In this document: positions 49,660-62,044 of the stretch, piece after piece
How positions within the stretch are numbered: the first letter of the stretch is position 1
How the letters are laid out: each line of letters opens with the position of its first letter
Origin: Dasypus novemcinctus
Taxonomy: Eukaryota > Chordata > Mammalia > Cingulata > Dasypodidae
Assembly (NCBI RefSeq): GCF_030445035.2
Contig: NC_080682.1
Span: 31,664,770-31,728,769 of the forward strand
Length of the DNA: 64,000 nucleotides
Direction: 5' to 3'
Notes under the pieces: model-generated
Told to the model about the DNA's origin: nothing
What the model saw: the letters and a program-made list of their open reading frames with translations, nothing else
The model's database searches: none
Made by a program: the position numbers and the translations under genes

Positions 49660-50195
49660 AAAGAACAATTTGAAAGCCTGAAAAGAAAGTAAAAGTCATT
49701 ATGGAATGAAAGTCAGGATGGATAAGATTAAAAATGTAAAAGAGGCACAGAAGAGTGGTTCTGAATTGTGGGAAGACATAATTAGTAATTTAAAAGACAG
49801 AATAACTGGAACTGTAAAAGACAGGGGAATAGAAAAAGAAGAGAATGGAAAAATGGAACTGAGTCTCAGATAATTGAATGACAATGCAAACCACACAAAT
49901 ATTATCACTATTGGTGTCCCAGAAGGAAAACAGAATGGAAAAGGGGCAGAAAGAATATTTGAGGAAATACCTTATATTTGAAGATATGCCTTATGAAATA
50001 TATAAATATCAATATCCAAGAAGGACAATGCAGCCCAAACAGGATAAACCCAAATAGACCTACCCTGAGATACGTACTATTCACAGTGACAAATATAAGA
50101 GATAAAGGGAGTATTCTGAAAGCAGCAAGAGAAAAATCAACCATCATATATAGGGGAAATCAATAAGATTAAGCATCAACCTCTCATCAGAAACC

Positions 50196-50435
50196 TTGGA
50201 GGTGAGAAGAATGTGGTCTGATGTATTTAAGGTACTGAAAGAGGAAAACTGCCAGCCAAGAATTCTGTATCTGACAAAACTGCCCTTCCAAAAGGAGGGT
50301 GAGTTCAAAATCTTCCCAGCCAAACAAAAACTGATAGAGTATGTTACTGAAAGACCAGAATTACAAGAGATAATAAAGGGAGTACTGCAGCCTAAAAGGA
50401 AAAAGTTACGGCAAGATAGTTGGAGAATAGTTTAA
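50196..50435 (+). pseudogene. L1 ORF1 C-terminal relic
   Basis: An 80-codon frame with the typical end of L1 ORF1 protein, the RNA-binding chaperone of the retroposon ('VLKEENCQPRILYLTKLPF' and a 'LQEIIKGVL' end). The parts before it are in other frames, so no complete ORF1 exists. Confidence 0.75.
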
Positions 50436-50486
50436 TAAAGAAGATTATTAGGAAGGGTAAAAATAAGAATAAGAAGACAGACAATA

Positions 50487-50732
50487 CGGAGCAGATGTGG
50501 CTCAATTGGTTGAACTTCTGCTTCCCAGATGGGAGGTTCCACATTCTGTTCCCAGTGCCTCCTGAAAAAAACAAAAACAAACAGAAAACAAAACAAACAA
50601 AAATACTGACTCATGGAACCAATGTGGACCAATGGCTTCCCCACAAACGAAGTATCAGTTTCGATCCCCAGCCCACAGTATATCCCTAGTATCCCCTAAA
50701 AATGAAAAGAAGAACAAACCAACCAACAAAAG
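50487..50732 (+). mobile_element. DAS-type dimeric SINE with target-site duplication
   Basis: Two tRNA-like monomers: the first with A box 'tgtggctcaattggttg' and 'gggaggttccacattctgtt', then an A-rich linker at 50562-50605, then a second diverged monomer and A-rich tail. Flanked by the 14-bp repeat GAAGACAGACAATA (50473-50486 and 50733-50746). It lies in the region between ORF1 and ORF2 of the L1. Confidence 0.9.
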
Positions 50733-50887
50733 GAAGACAGACAATAGAACAATATGACAACAGATAGCCAAAGGACAAATGAATGAAGTAAGTAAAGCCT
50801 TTAGAGTAGTAACATTGAAAGCTGATGGATTGAACTTTCCAAACAAAAGACATAGACTGATTGGAAAAAATATGAGCTATGTATTTG

Positions 50888-50995
50888 TTGTCATATATAT
50901 ATGTATGTTGTTATATATAAATATATGACAACTATGTATATATGTATGTTGTTTTATATATTTATATATAACATACATACATATATATATAGTCA
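50888..50995. repeat. TA/TATG-rich palindromic repeat
   Basis: Runs of 'atatatatgtatgttg' followed by their near complement 'acatacatacatatatata'. It can form a long hairpin. It lies inside the start of L1 ORF2 and must be a later expansion. Confidence 0.7.
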
Positions 50996-51870
50996 TCAGG
51001 AGACCTCTGTCCAGACATAAGGAAACAACCAGGTTAAAAGTGAAATGTTGGAAAAAGGTATTCCAAAGAGCTGGAGTATTGACACTAATATGAGAAAAAA
51101 TAGATTTCAAATGCAAAACTGTTATAAAGGATGAAGAAGGTCATTACATATTAATAAAAGGGACAATTCAACAAGAAGAAATAACCATATTAAATATTTA
51201 TTCAACTACCCTGAGTATTCCAATATACACGAGGCACACACTGAAAAAGCTGAAGGGAGAAATAAATGTTTCTACAAAACAGCAGGATATACATTCCTTT
51301 CAAGTGCTCCTGGATCTTTCTCTAGGATAGTCTGTATGTTGGGTTACAAAGCAGATCTCAATAAATTCAACAAATTTGAAATTATACAAAGCACTTTCTC
51401 TGACCATAATGGAATAAAGTTGGAAGTCAACAAGCAGCAGAAAAAGGGAAAATTCACCTACATAGGCAGATTAAGCAAAACATTCTTAAATAATCAGTGA
51501 GTCAAAGAATAAATTTCATAAGAAATCAATAAATATCTTGAAACAAATGACAATGAGAATATAACATATTAGAACCAATGGGATACAATGAGGGCAGTTT
51601 TGAGAGGAAAATTTATAGCCCTCAATGCTTACATTAAAAAAAGAAGGAAGAGCTAAAACCAATGACCTAACTACACACCTGGAGGGACTAGAAAAAGAAC
51701 AGGAAATTAATCTCAAAGCAAGTAGAAGGAATGAAATAACAAAGATCAGACCAGAAACAAATTAAATTGAGATTTAAAAAGAATAGAATTAACAAAATCA
51801 AAAGTTGGTTCTTTGAGAAGATTAACAAAATTGATAAACCCTTAGCTAGACAAAGAAAAAAAGAGAGAAG

Positions 51871-53484
51871 ATGCAAATAAATGAAATAAAAAATGGTAAG
51901 GAGAACATTACTACTGATCACACAGAAATAAGAGGGATCATAAAAAGATACTATGAACAACTTTATGCCAAAAAACTAGACAATGTAGATGAAATGGAAA
52001 AATTTCTAGGAATGTACAAACAACCTACATTGACCCGAGAAGAAACAGAAGACAACAAACCAATCACAGGTAAAAAAATTGCAACAGGCATCAAACATTT
52101 CCCTAAAATGAAAAGTTTAGGACCAAATGGTTTTGCAGATAAGTTCTACAAAGCATTCAAAGAAGATTTAATATGAATCCTACTCAAGCTCTTCCAAAAA
52201 AATTTGAACTAGAAGGAATGCTGCCAAACTCATTATATGAAGCCAATATCACTCTCATACCAAAGCAAGAAAAAGATATTACAAAAAAAAATTACAGACC
52301 CATTTCTCTAAAGAATGCAGATGCAAAAATCCTCAATAATATACTTGCTAATCAAACCCAACAACATATTAAAAGAAGTATTCATCATGATCAAGTGAGT
52401 TTATATGAGGCATGCAAGGATGGTTCAACATAAGAAAATCAATCAGGGCAATTCACTACATCAATAAATCAAAGAAGAAAAATCACATGATTTTATTGAT
52501 TGATGCAGATAAGGTATTTGACAAAATACAGTATCCTTTCTTGATAAAAATACTACAAAAATAGAAATTGAAGGAAAATTTCTCAACATGATAATGGCAT
52601 ATATGAAAAACCCACAGGTAAAATTGTACTCAGTGGTGAAAGACTGAAAAGTTTCCAATTGAAATCAGGGACAAGAAAATGCTGCCCACTGTCACCACTG
52701 TTGTTCAATATTGTGCTAGAGATTCTAGCTAGAGCAATCAGGCAAGAAAAAGAAATAAAAGGCATCCAAATCAGAAAAGAAGAATTGAAATTTTCACTAC
52801 TCACAGAAGATATGATTTTATATCTAGAAAGTCCTGAAAAAAGACTTCAATAAAGCTGCTAGAACTAATAAATGATTTCAGTTGAGTGTCAGGATACAAG
52901 ATCAATACACAAAAATCTGTGGTGTTTCTATACACTAAATATCATTAAGAAGTCAATTCTACTCAAATTGATATAAAGATTCAATGCAGTCCAAATAAAA
53001 ATTCCACCAGCATTTTTTAAACAAATGGAAAACACAATTATCAAATTTATCTGGAAGGGTAAGAGGCCCCAAATAGCCAGAAACATCTTAAAAAGGAAAA
53101 GTGAAGTTGGAGGACTCTCACTTTCATACTTTAAATCACATTACTTAGCTACAGTGGTAAAAACAGCATGGCATTGTCATAAAGATAGACACATAGACCA
53201 ATGGAGCTGAGCTGATTGTTCAGAAATTGACCCTCACATCTATAAACACGTGATTTTTGACAAGCCTATCAAACCCAACCAGCTGGGACAGAACAGTTTA
53301 CTCAACAAATGGTGCTGGGAGAAATAGATATCATAGCCAAAAGAAAGAGAGAAACTCTTATCTCACACCTTATACAAAAATTAACTCAAAATGGATCAAA
53401 GACCTAAATATCAACACAAGTACAATAAAGCACCTAGAAGAAAATGTAAGGAAACATCTTCAAGACTTGGTGGTAGGTGGTTGA
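51871..53484 (+). pseudogene. L1 ORF2 relics (reverse transcriptase and C-terminal region)
   Basis: Series of plus-strand frames (51871-52176, 52173-52433, 52659-52853, 53025-53210, 53257-53484), each recognisable as a successive part of L1 ORF2 protein. Visible are the 'LYAKKLDNVDEMEKFL' region before the polymerase, '[19 protein letters not shown]', and 'FIWKGKRPQIARNILKR' near the end. The catalytic aspartate pair region (normally FADD) reads LTEDM near 52800, so the active site is mutated as well as out of frame. Confidence 0.8.
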
Positions 53485-54939
53485 TTCTTAAACCTTACAT
53501 CAAAAGCTGAGCAATAAAAGAAAACATGGATAAATGGGACCCCCTCAAACTTAGACACTTCTGTGATTCAAAAGACTTCATCAAGAAGGTGAAAAGGCAG
53601 CCCACTCAATGAAGAAAATATGTGGAAACCACTTATATAATAAGGATTTGATTTCCCTTCTATATAAAGAGATCATACAACTCAATAGTAAAAGAGCAAG
53701 CAATCCAATTTAAAAATGGGCAAAGTATTTAAATAAACATTTCTCCAAAGAGGAAATACAAATGGCCAAAAAAGAACATGAAGAAAATGTTCCATATCAC
53801 TAGTTATTAGGGAAATGCAAATTAAAACAATGAGATATCATCTAACACAGCACAGAATGGCCATTATTAAAAAAAATAGACAAAAATAAGTGCTGAAGAG
53901 GATGTGGAGAAATAGGAACATTCCTTTGCTAAATATAGAACTGCCATAGGATCCAGCTATTTCTCTACTAGGAATATATCCAGAAGAACTAAAAACTATG
54001 ACACGAACAGACACCTGAGCAATGATGTTCACAGCAGCATTATTCGCAATTGCCAAAAGATAGAAACAACCCAAGTGTCCATCAACCAGTGAATGGATAA
54101 ACAAAATATGGTATATACATACAATGGAAAACTATGCTGCAGTAAGAAGAAATGAAATTGGGACATGTGACAACACAGATGAATCTTGAAGACATACTAA
54201 GCGAAGTAAGCCAGACACAAAAGGATAAAAATTGCATGTTCTTATTAATATGAACTAAATACGATGAAAAAATACATGGAGTTAAAACCTGGAGTATAGG
54301 TTATTAGGAGATAAGAGGAGAATTGAGAAGAACTACAGACACTTAATGTATGGAGAAGTTTTAATTAACTTGACTGTAAAATTTTGGAAATGGATAGAGT
54401 TGATGGTAACATATTATAATGAGTAGCAACTGGTTTATAAATGGGATTATGGCTGAAAAGGGTAGTCTGAGGAAGAAAATGTCAGTAGAAAGAAAGCTAA
54501 AGAATAATCTGGAGACTGAGTAACACAGTGAATCCAGAGGGAGATGAGGATTGTGGTTAAGGGTAAAAAATACAAGAATGTCTTTCTGTGAGCTAGAGCA
54601 GATATACATCATTATTGCAGGGTGGGGGGAATGTAGAGAAGCATGGGGAAAATAAAATTGAGGTGATGTATAGACTGTGGTTAACAGCAATATTATAATA
54701 TTCTTGCATCAATGCCAAAGTTGTACTGTGTTAATGATGGAGACATATGGAAAAAGTGTGCCAAATGTGCACTATGGTCATGGTTGGTGGTAGTAGTCTG
54801 ATGATATCTCATAATCTGTAATAAATGTTCCACCATGTGTAGTGTGTTGGCGAAGGACTGTTATATAAGATATCTACACATATGTATGATTGTTTTGCAT
54901 GTTCACACCCTCTGTAATAAAAATATATTTTTTTAAAAT

Positions 54940-55195
54940 AGGGTGGGTTGGAGGAAAAATACACAAAATGTACGATATGGAAAATAGTTGATAATATTTT
55001 GATGGGGCTCTTACATAATTTGTAACAAATGTTTCACAACAATGCAAAGTGTTGGTGGAAGGATAATGTATGAGACCCCTGCATGAAGTTATGTACGTTT
55101 ATTTTGTAAGTTCATAATCTTACTATACACTTATTGTTTATGCATGTTCATGTATGAGTATAAGCTTAAATAAAAAGTATATTAAAAAATAAAAC
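54940..55195 (+). mobile_element. L1 3'-end fragment
   Basis: Short L1 3' UTR ending in 'cttaaataaaaagtatatt' and an A-rich tail. Same type as the insertion at 49382-49659. It separates the two long L1 bodies. Confidence 0.65.
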
Positions 55196-57475
55196 CATGG
55201 GACACTGTAAATGCAGTGCTGAGAGAGAAATTTATATTCCTCAAAGAGTGCATTAAAAAAGAAGAAAGAATTAAAACTGAAGATCTAACTGAACACCTGG
55301 AGGCACTAGTAAAAGAAAAGCAAAATAATTAAAAACCAAGCCAAAGGAAAGAAATAGTAAAAATCACATCAGAAATAAATGAAATTGAGAACAACAACAA
55401 GAACAAACAAACAAAAAGAGAGAATCAACAAAACCGTAAGTTGGTTCTTTGAGAAAATCAACAAAATGGATAAACCCTTAACCAGACTGACAAATAAAAT
55501 AAGAGAGAAGATGCAAATAAATAAAATGAGCAACAAGAGGAGAGTCTTTACCACTCACTGTGCAGAAATAAGAAACTTCATGAAAGAATCATGTGAACAG
55601 ATGCATGCCAAAAAGCTAGACAATGTAGAAGATATACACAAATTCCTAGAAAACACATAACAACCTAAACTGACCCTAGAAGAAATAGAAGACATCAACA
55701 AACCAATCAAAGGTGCAGCAATTGAGACATCCCAACGGTGACGAAAAGCCCAGGAACAGATGGTTTCACAGGTGATTTTCACCATTCAAAGATTATCTAA
55801 TATGAAACTTGCTCATACTCTCCCAAAAAATTGAGCAGGAAAAAACACTACCAAACCCATTCTATGAAGCCAACATCACCCTAGTATCAAAAACCACTGA
55901 AGATACTACAAAAAAGAAAAAGAAAATTACAGGCCAATATTTCTAATGAATACAGATGCAAAAATCCTCGGCAAAATACTTGTAAACAGAATACAGAAGT
56001 ACATTAAAACAATTATAAACCGCGATCAAGTGCATTTTATCCCAATTTTGTGTTGTTCAACACGAGAAAATAAATTAGTATAATAAACCACATGAATAAA
56101 TTGAAGAACAATCACTTGATACTCTCCATCAATGTAGAAAAAGCATTTGACAAAATAAAGTATCCTTTCTTGATAAAAACACCCCCAAAACATAGGAATT
56201 GAAGGAAGTTTTCTCAGTATGGCAAAGTGCATGTATGAAAAACCTACAGCTAGCTTTGTACTTAAGGATGAATGATGTAAAGCATTTCTGCTGAGATCAG
56301 GAACAAGACAAGGAGGTTCACTGTCACCCTTATTTTTCAGTGTTGTGCTAGATATTCTAGGTAGAGTAATTACACTAGACAAAGAAATAAAAGACACTGA
56401 CGGTTAGTCTAATGTGTCAACTTAGCCAGGTAATTGTGCCCAGTTGTTTAGTCAAAAAAGCACTGGGCTAACTGTAATAGAAGGATATTTATGGACTTTA
56501 GTCATCAATGACTTTACTACATAGATAGCTGATTACATCTACATCAATCAAAGAGATTGCTGTCAGCAATGAGTGACGCTTTATACAAACAGTTGAATGC
56601 CTTAAAAGGGGAAGTGATTTCAGTATTCAGAGAGAATTTCCCAGCTAGTCTTTGGACAGCCAACATCTCCCAGAAACTCATCAAGGACCCTTCACTGGAG
56701 CCCCTAGTTTGCAGCCTGACTCTGGAACCTGGACTTATGCATCCCCATGGTCATGTGAGAGACTCATAAAATTGCATACTATTGAAAGATATCTCCCATT
56801 GATTCTGTTTCCATAGAGAACCCTGACTAATACCCAAATAGAAGAGGAAGAGGTAAAGTTTTCATTATTCACTGATGATATGATCCTATATCTAGAATCT
56901 CCTGAAAAATCCATAGCAAAGCTTCTAGACGAGTTTAGCAAAGTGGCAGGATATTAGATGAATATGCAAAAAACAGCATTTCTATACAATACTGATGTGC
57001 ATACTGAGGAAGAATTGAGAAAAAAACTTCCACTTATAATAACAACTATAACAATCAAATATTTCAGAGTAAACTAAACCAAGGACATTAAGTATTTATA
57101 TTCAGAGAACTACAAAACATTGCTAAAAGAAACTGAAGAAGAATTAAATAAATGGAAGGACATTTCAAGTTCATGGATTGGAAGACTAAATATTTTTAAC
57201 ATAACAGTTCTACCCAAACTGATTTACAGATTCAATGCAATACCAATAAAAATGCCAATATCCTTTTTTTGCAGAAATGGAAAAAAAGGGTCCAAATAGC
57301 CAAAAAGATCTTCAAAAAGAGAAAAAACTTGGAGGACTCACACTTCTGGACATAAAGCATATTACTTATCTACAGTGGTTAAAACAGCATGGTACTGGAT
57401 AAAGAGACACATTGACCAATGAAAACAAATCAAGAACGCAGAAACAGAGCCTCACATCTACAGTTGAGTGATTTA
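55195..57475 (+). mobile_element. Second L1, 5'-truncated, first segment
   Basis: Starts in ORF2 at the position matching 51590 of the first L1 and runs through the reverse-transcriptase part (55379-55660 readable, then many stops). It is interrupted at 56395-56833 by another repeat and at about 57475 by the V1R-bearing insertion, and continues at 59800. Confidence 0.8.
56395..56833 (+). mobile_element. Interspersed repeat inserted in L1 ORF2
   Basis: About 440 bp from 'tgacggttagtctaatgtg' to 'gagaaccctgactaatac', splitting L1 between 'aaataaaagac' and 'ccaaatag'. It ends with the 'ctgtttccatagagaaccct' motif common in a family of mammalian repeats whose name I cannot fix. The 70-codon frame within is spurious. 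Confidence 0.5.
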
Positions 57476-57741
57476 TTTTTCAGGATGATCTGTTTTATTA
57501 TTGACTAGAGGCTTACTATCTGGACTGCAACATTTAACAAAATATAATCAGAATAAATAGTTACTTAATAATTATATAACTATTTCATTTATTACTGTTC
57601 CAATTATTTAATATCCATCATTGGGACAAAATCTCAGTCTGTCTGGTTCACCTCTCTGCAATGAGACTCACTCGTAATTGTGCTTAAGATTCAGTGAGAG
57701 ATGAGTCCGTCAATGATTGCACATGTTGCAAAACAGACAAT

Positions 57742-58673
57742 TTATATTTTTCTGATGAAGTGAGGGAATCTTGCATTCCTTCCACAGCAGACATCACAGA
57801 GCCTAAAGGCAATGGAGTCCTGGCTCTTGAGAATAAAGGGGCTGATTGTTGGGGAACAGGCATTAATTAGTATAGAGATGAGCACTAGCCACAAACTGGG
57901 ATTCTCACAGAGATCGAAAAAACAAATGATGGAGAAGAGGGCGTAAAGAGACATAAAGCTACTTACTAGGGCCAAGATGCTTTGAGTAGCTCTGTTCTCA
58001 TGGGAAGATCTTGGGGAGAGGTTGTTCCTATGAATGTGTTGAACTTGTTTCTTGTGCTTGTACAGGATGAAAACTTTGGAGCCACTGGCCAAGATCATTA
58101 GTCCCAAACACAAACCATCATGGGAAGATATTGATGCTATATACAGTGATCTTGCAATTTTGTCACCAAGTGAAAAACAGTATTCCCTGTCATTTTTCAG
58201 TGTGATGTTTTTGTTACTCCATTTGATACTTACATATATAGGAAAAATCATATTTATAAGTATGTGCAGCATCCAGCAAAGTACAATAGAGGGGCCAGTG
58301 TACTTTGGGGCTTTCTTTTTAAGCTCTGCCCACCTGGAGTGAAAGGCGGGGCTGACAGTGATGGCCTGGAAGACACTCACTTGGCAGGTGGTGCCAATGA
58401 ACATGGCTCTGTCCACTCTTTGTACAAGTTGGCATCCTATATAATTAGGAGATGTTTCATCTCAAAAGCTGCTGTTGTGTCTGAGATTTCTTTAGAGAGA
58501 ATGACTAAAATGTTGGCTACTGATAGGTGCCTGATAATCATAGCTGTGGCACTTAACCTGCATCCACTGAAGTAAAGGAATATGTAACCACACAAGAGTG
58601 AGAAGTTCCCCGGAATTCCAATGACTATCTGGAATAGAAAGAGCATTCCTATTTTCAAATCCATGATAACCAT
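57742..58673 (-). pseudogene. VN1R: Vomeronasal type-1 receptor (V1R) pseudogene, one frameshift
   Basis: Pheromone-receptor-type GPCR of the vomeronasal organ. The N-terminal part (58437-58673) starts MVIMDLKIGMLF (the second Met is a likely start) and includes TM1 with GNFSLL and TM2 (HLSVANILVILSKE). It stops after KHLLII. A shift equal to one lost base (or two gained) leads to the second part (58416 leftwards), which carries the V1R signature IGTTCQVSVFQAITVSP, then KAPKY, FPIYVSIKWS, SPRSSHENRATQSILALVS and SPTISPFILKSQDS in TM7, and ends at a normal C-terminus. About four residues are missing near the start of TM3 compared with typical family members. Total about 302 residues, near family length. 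I see only this one break. It lies inside an insertion that splits an L1. Confidence 0.85.
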
Positions 58674-59118
58674 TCTGTCATTTTCTAGGACTCACTGTTC
58701 AAATTCAGGAGCAGAGAAGTCTGCAATCTGCCTGGAAACATGAGTTGTAGACTGTATTTTCATGGAAAAAGAAATTTTAAAAATTTCCACTTAACAAGAC
58801 TTCTGCCTGATAATTAATTTCTAATATGTAATTTTCTTTTGGTTAAGGGATTCTCCAAGTTTTGTGCATTTCTTTTGTAAAACAATATTTTGTTTTGTTT
58901 TTGTTTTTTGCATTCCCCTTTTCATTATTTAATTGAAGTTATACCATAATTCATATTTCAGTTTTAAGCTGATGTGTTCAAATCCCTGTAGTTATATATT
59001 AGATACACTGAAAGGGACTTATCCTTGGAAAATCCCTTTTGTATAATCATAGATATACTGGATAATTTTCAATATTTCAAGCTGTAATTTGAATTTGTGC
59101 TAAGATTCTATGTGTCAC

Positions 59119-59785
59119 TTTTTTTTTTTTGCTATTTTTTAAAATTTATTTTTGCCTTTTGTCTTTCTTTTTTCTTCTTTATTTTCTTTTAAATGCTACA
59201 TTTAAAAAATATGAGGTCTCCATATACCCCGCACCCCTCCATCCCACTCCTCCCACATCAACAACTTCTTCCATCATCGTGACACATTCACTGCACCTGG
59301 TGAATATATTTTGGAGCACTGCTGCATCACTTGGACAGTTGTTTACATTGTTGTCTATACTCTCCCCATTCTACCCTGAGGGCCATGGCAGGACACACAG
59401 TGTCCAGCATCTGTCCCTGCAGCACCACCAAGGACAACTCCAAATCCTGAAAATGCACCCACATCGTATCTCTTCTTCCTTCTTCCTACCTTCAGCACCT
59501 ACCATGGCCACTTTCTCCACATCAATATTACAATTTCTTCCCTTACTAAACACAATAGTTCTCCAGCAGAACACCAGTAAGTCCACTCTAATCCATACTC
59601 TATTCCTCCATCTTGTGGACCCTGGGATGGTTAAGTCCAGTCCCCCTCTACATCAAGAGGGGGTTTAGATTCCACATGGATGATGGATGTAATTCTCCTG
59701 CTTGCAGTTGTAGGCACTCTTGGCTTCCTGCTGTGGTAATTGATCTTCTTTACCTCCCTGTTAGCAGGCCAGGGTAAGTCCAAGA
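59119..59785 (-). mobile_element. L1 3'-end fragment, reverse orientation
   Basis: Reverse copy of the sequence at 19130-19785 ('tccatcttgtggaccctggg', 'catcaagagggggtttag'), with the A-tail as a T-run at 59119-59129. The 179-codon plus-strand frame across it (59129-59668) is an antisense artefact. Confidence 0.7.
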
Positions 59786-59799
59786 TACATAGATAACAA

Positions 59800-61375
59800 A
59801 AAGTGTTGACCAGGCCGTCAAGCCCTTGTAGCTGGGCCAGAAGAGTCTATTCAACAAATGGTGCTGGAAGAACTGGATATCCATATCCAGTGAAGGAAAG
59901 AAGACCCATATTTCACACTTTATTCAAAAATTAACTCAAAATATATCAAGAACATAAATATAAAGTGACATCCATAAAACTCCTAGAAGAAAATGTAGGA
60001 AAACATTTTTAAAATCTTGTAGTATGCAATACTTTCTTAAACCTTACACCCAGACAATAAACAACAAAAGAAAAAATAGATAAATGTTGACTTCCTCAAA
60101 ATTAAATACTTTTACACCTCAAAGGACTTTGCCAAAAGGTAAAAAGGCGGCCAATTCATTGGGAGAAAAATATTTGACAAACACATATGTGATACAGATT
60201 TAATATCCATGATATAAAATGAGATCATACAACTCAACAATAAAAAGTCACACTATCCAATTAAAAAATGGGCCAAAGACTTGAAAAGACAATCATCCAA
60301 AGGAGAAATACAAATGGCAGAGAACAACATGGAAAGAAGTGCAACATCACTAGCGATTTGGGAAATGCAAGTCAAAACTATAATGAAATATCATTTCACA
60401 CCTAATAGACTGGCTGCTACTAAAAAGTCAGAAAGCTGTAAATGTTTGAGAGGATGTGGAGAGAGGAACGCTTGTTCACTGTTGGTATGTATAGAAAGTT
60501 ACAGCCAATTTGGAGCACTGTTTGAATATAGACTTGCCATGGGACCCACCAATACCATTAGTGGGTACATACTCAGAAGAACTGAGAGCAGAGACATGAA
60601 AAGACATCTGCACACCAATGTTCATAGCAGCATGATTCATGATCACCAAAAACTGGAAACTGCCCAGGGATTCATCAACTAATTAATGGATAAACAAATT
60701 GTGGTGTATACCTGTGATGGAATATTATGCAATGATAAGAAGAAATGAAATCATGAAGCATATGACAACTTGGAAGAACATGGAGAACATTATATTGAGT
60801 GAAACAAGCCAGACACAGAAGGAAAAAACTGTATGATTGTGCTATTATGAACTAAATATATTGTGTAAAACCATTGAGTTAATAATTACAATATAGATCA
60901 CCAGAAAATAGGAGGGTAGAGAAAGGAAATCTAAAGGTTAATCTGTGCAGAATTGGTAAAAAGATTGTTTGTACACCTTTGGAATGAATAGAAGTGCTTA
61001 AAGCATATATGGTGTTTGTTATAGCAGTGCTATTGTGTGGGGATGACAGTGGTTGAAACAGAAATCTAAGATCATGTATATTACTAGATGGAAAGCTAAA
61101 AACTGTAATGTGGCTGTATAAGATAATAAAACCTCATGTAAAGCATGAATATGTGTGATATTGCATAAATAAGACTTTTACAAAATATAAATACAAATTT
61201 ACTGGAGAGAAGGCAAAAGAATAGCAGCTATGTATGGCAAGGGAAGCATAGAGATTGAAAGGTGATGAGTTATGGTTGTTTCTTAGCTTTATTATTATTA
61301 TTATCATCATTATTATTATTACTGGAATAATGAAGGTGCTCTAAGAATGATTAAAGTAATGAATGCACAAATATG
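59800..61375 (+). mobile_element. Second L1, last segment
   Basis: Continues ORF2 from 'accaggccgtcaagccc' through its C-terminal part (for example 'ggaaatgcaagtcaaaac', 'aaagaagtgcaacatcac', and the end 'gacacagaaggaaaaaac' near 60820). A 3' UTR with a TTA repeat follows. No frame is intact. Confidence 0.75.
61290..61321 (+). repeat. (TTA)n microsatellite
   Basis: Interrupted TTA/TCA trinucleotide repeat near the end of the L1 3' UTR. Confidence 0.85.
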
Positions 61376-61379
61376 TGAT

Positions 61380-61612
61380 TATACTTCAGTTAAGGTTTGG
61401 CCCAGTCCAGTCAGGATGGAATTCTTTGTAAGTGAAAAGAAATTCGGAGAGAGCAGAGAAAACCACAGATGGAGCTAAGGATGGAGACTTGCCAGAAGTG
61501 AGTTCCAGAATGCCACAGTCTTCAGGAAGAAATCATAGCCTTGATGATGCCTTGATTTGGACTTTTTACCATTCTCAAACCATAACAAAATAAATTACCA
61601 TTGTTTAACCTA
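61380..61612 (+). mobile_element. LTR-like repeat fragment
   Basis: Ends with 'ccttgatgatgccttgattt', 'aacaaaataaattaccattg' and 'tttaacct', the usual end of an ERVL-like LTR, with an AATAAA signal. The start is lost or unclear. Confidence 0.45.
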
Positions 61613-61999
61613 AAAAAACAATGTGATTACACCAAATAACATTGGTTGTACATTTTGGATTGACTTATGTTTTATTAATATGTAACAATAAAATTGATTT
61701 TTTGAGAAAAAAATAAAACAGTGGTGAATAGATGGAGGAAGGGGTATTTTTAGGGCACTGAAACTATTCTGTATGATACCATAATGGTGGAAATATGACC
61801 TTATACATTCGAGAAAACCAAGAGAATTATGCAACATAAATAGAGTGAACCATAATAAAAATGAGAAACTTTAATTAATAATATATCAATAGTTATTCAT
61901 CAATTGTAACAAATGTACCACACTAATGCAAAAATGTTAGTTGTAGAAGAAACTACTCAATTTTTCTTTACACCTAAAACCTTTCTAAAATAGTCTATT

Positions 62000-62043
62000 A
62001 AATAAATAAATAAATAAATAAATAAGCAAATAAATAAAATAAA
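62000..62043 (+). repeat. (AAAT)n microsatellite
   Basis: About ten units of AAAT with one interruption. Confidence 0.9.
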
Positions 62044-62044
62044 A

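Larger units (their letters stand above)
49270..54937 (+). mobile_element. L1 LINE, near full-length but decayed
   Basis: Plus-strand L1 with ORF1 relics (49270-50435), inter-ORF region, ORF2 relics (50760-54230) and a 3' UTR ending in 'ctgtaataaaaatatatttt' at about 54937. ORF1 pieces show a coiled-coil-like start and the C-terminal domain (50196-50435). ORF2 pieces show the reverse-transcriptase region (51871-52850, with 'KNYRPISL' and '[18 protein letters not shown]' forms) and the C-terminal part (53025-53484). Frames are broken by many shifts and stops, so it is inactive. It carries two later insertions with target duplications. Confidence 0.85.
57475..59800 (-). mobile_element. Insertion in L1: L1 3' end plus V1R-containing segment
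   Basis: The L1 ORF2 sequence stops at about 57475 ('agttgagtgatttattttt') and resumes at about 59800 ('gttgaccaggccgtcaag') at the next codons. Everything between is foreign: in minus orientation an L1 3' end (59785-59130), its A-tail (T-run at 59119-59129), then about 1.6 kb with the V1R pseudogene in the same orientation. The order fits L1 retroposition carrying downstream DNA (3' transduction). I could not find a clear second A-tail or target duplication, so a genomic rearrangement is also possible. Confidence 0.45.

Noticed and set aside
59129-59668. 179-codon plus-strand frame
   Set aside because: Antisense of an L1 3' end, shared with 19 kb and 25 kb copies where the frame is not kept.
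60281-60682. 133-codon frame as an independent gene
   Set aside because: It is the decayed C-terminal part of L1 ORF2 and its edges, split across frames.
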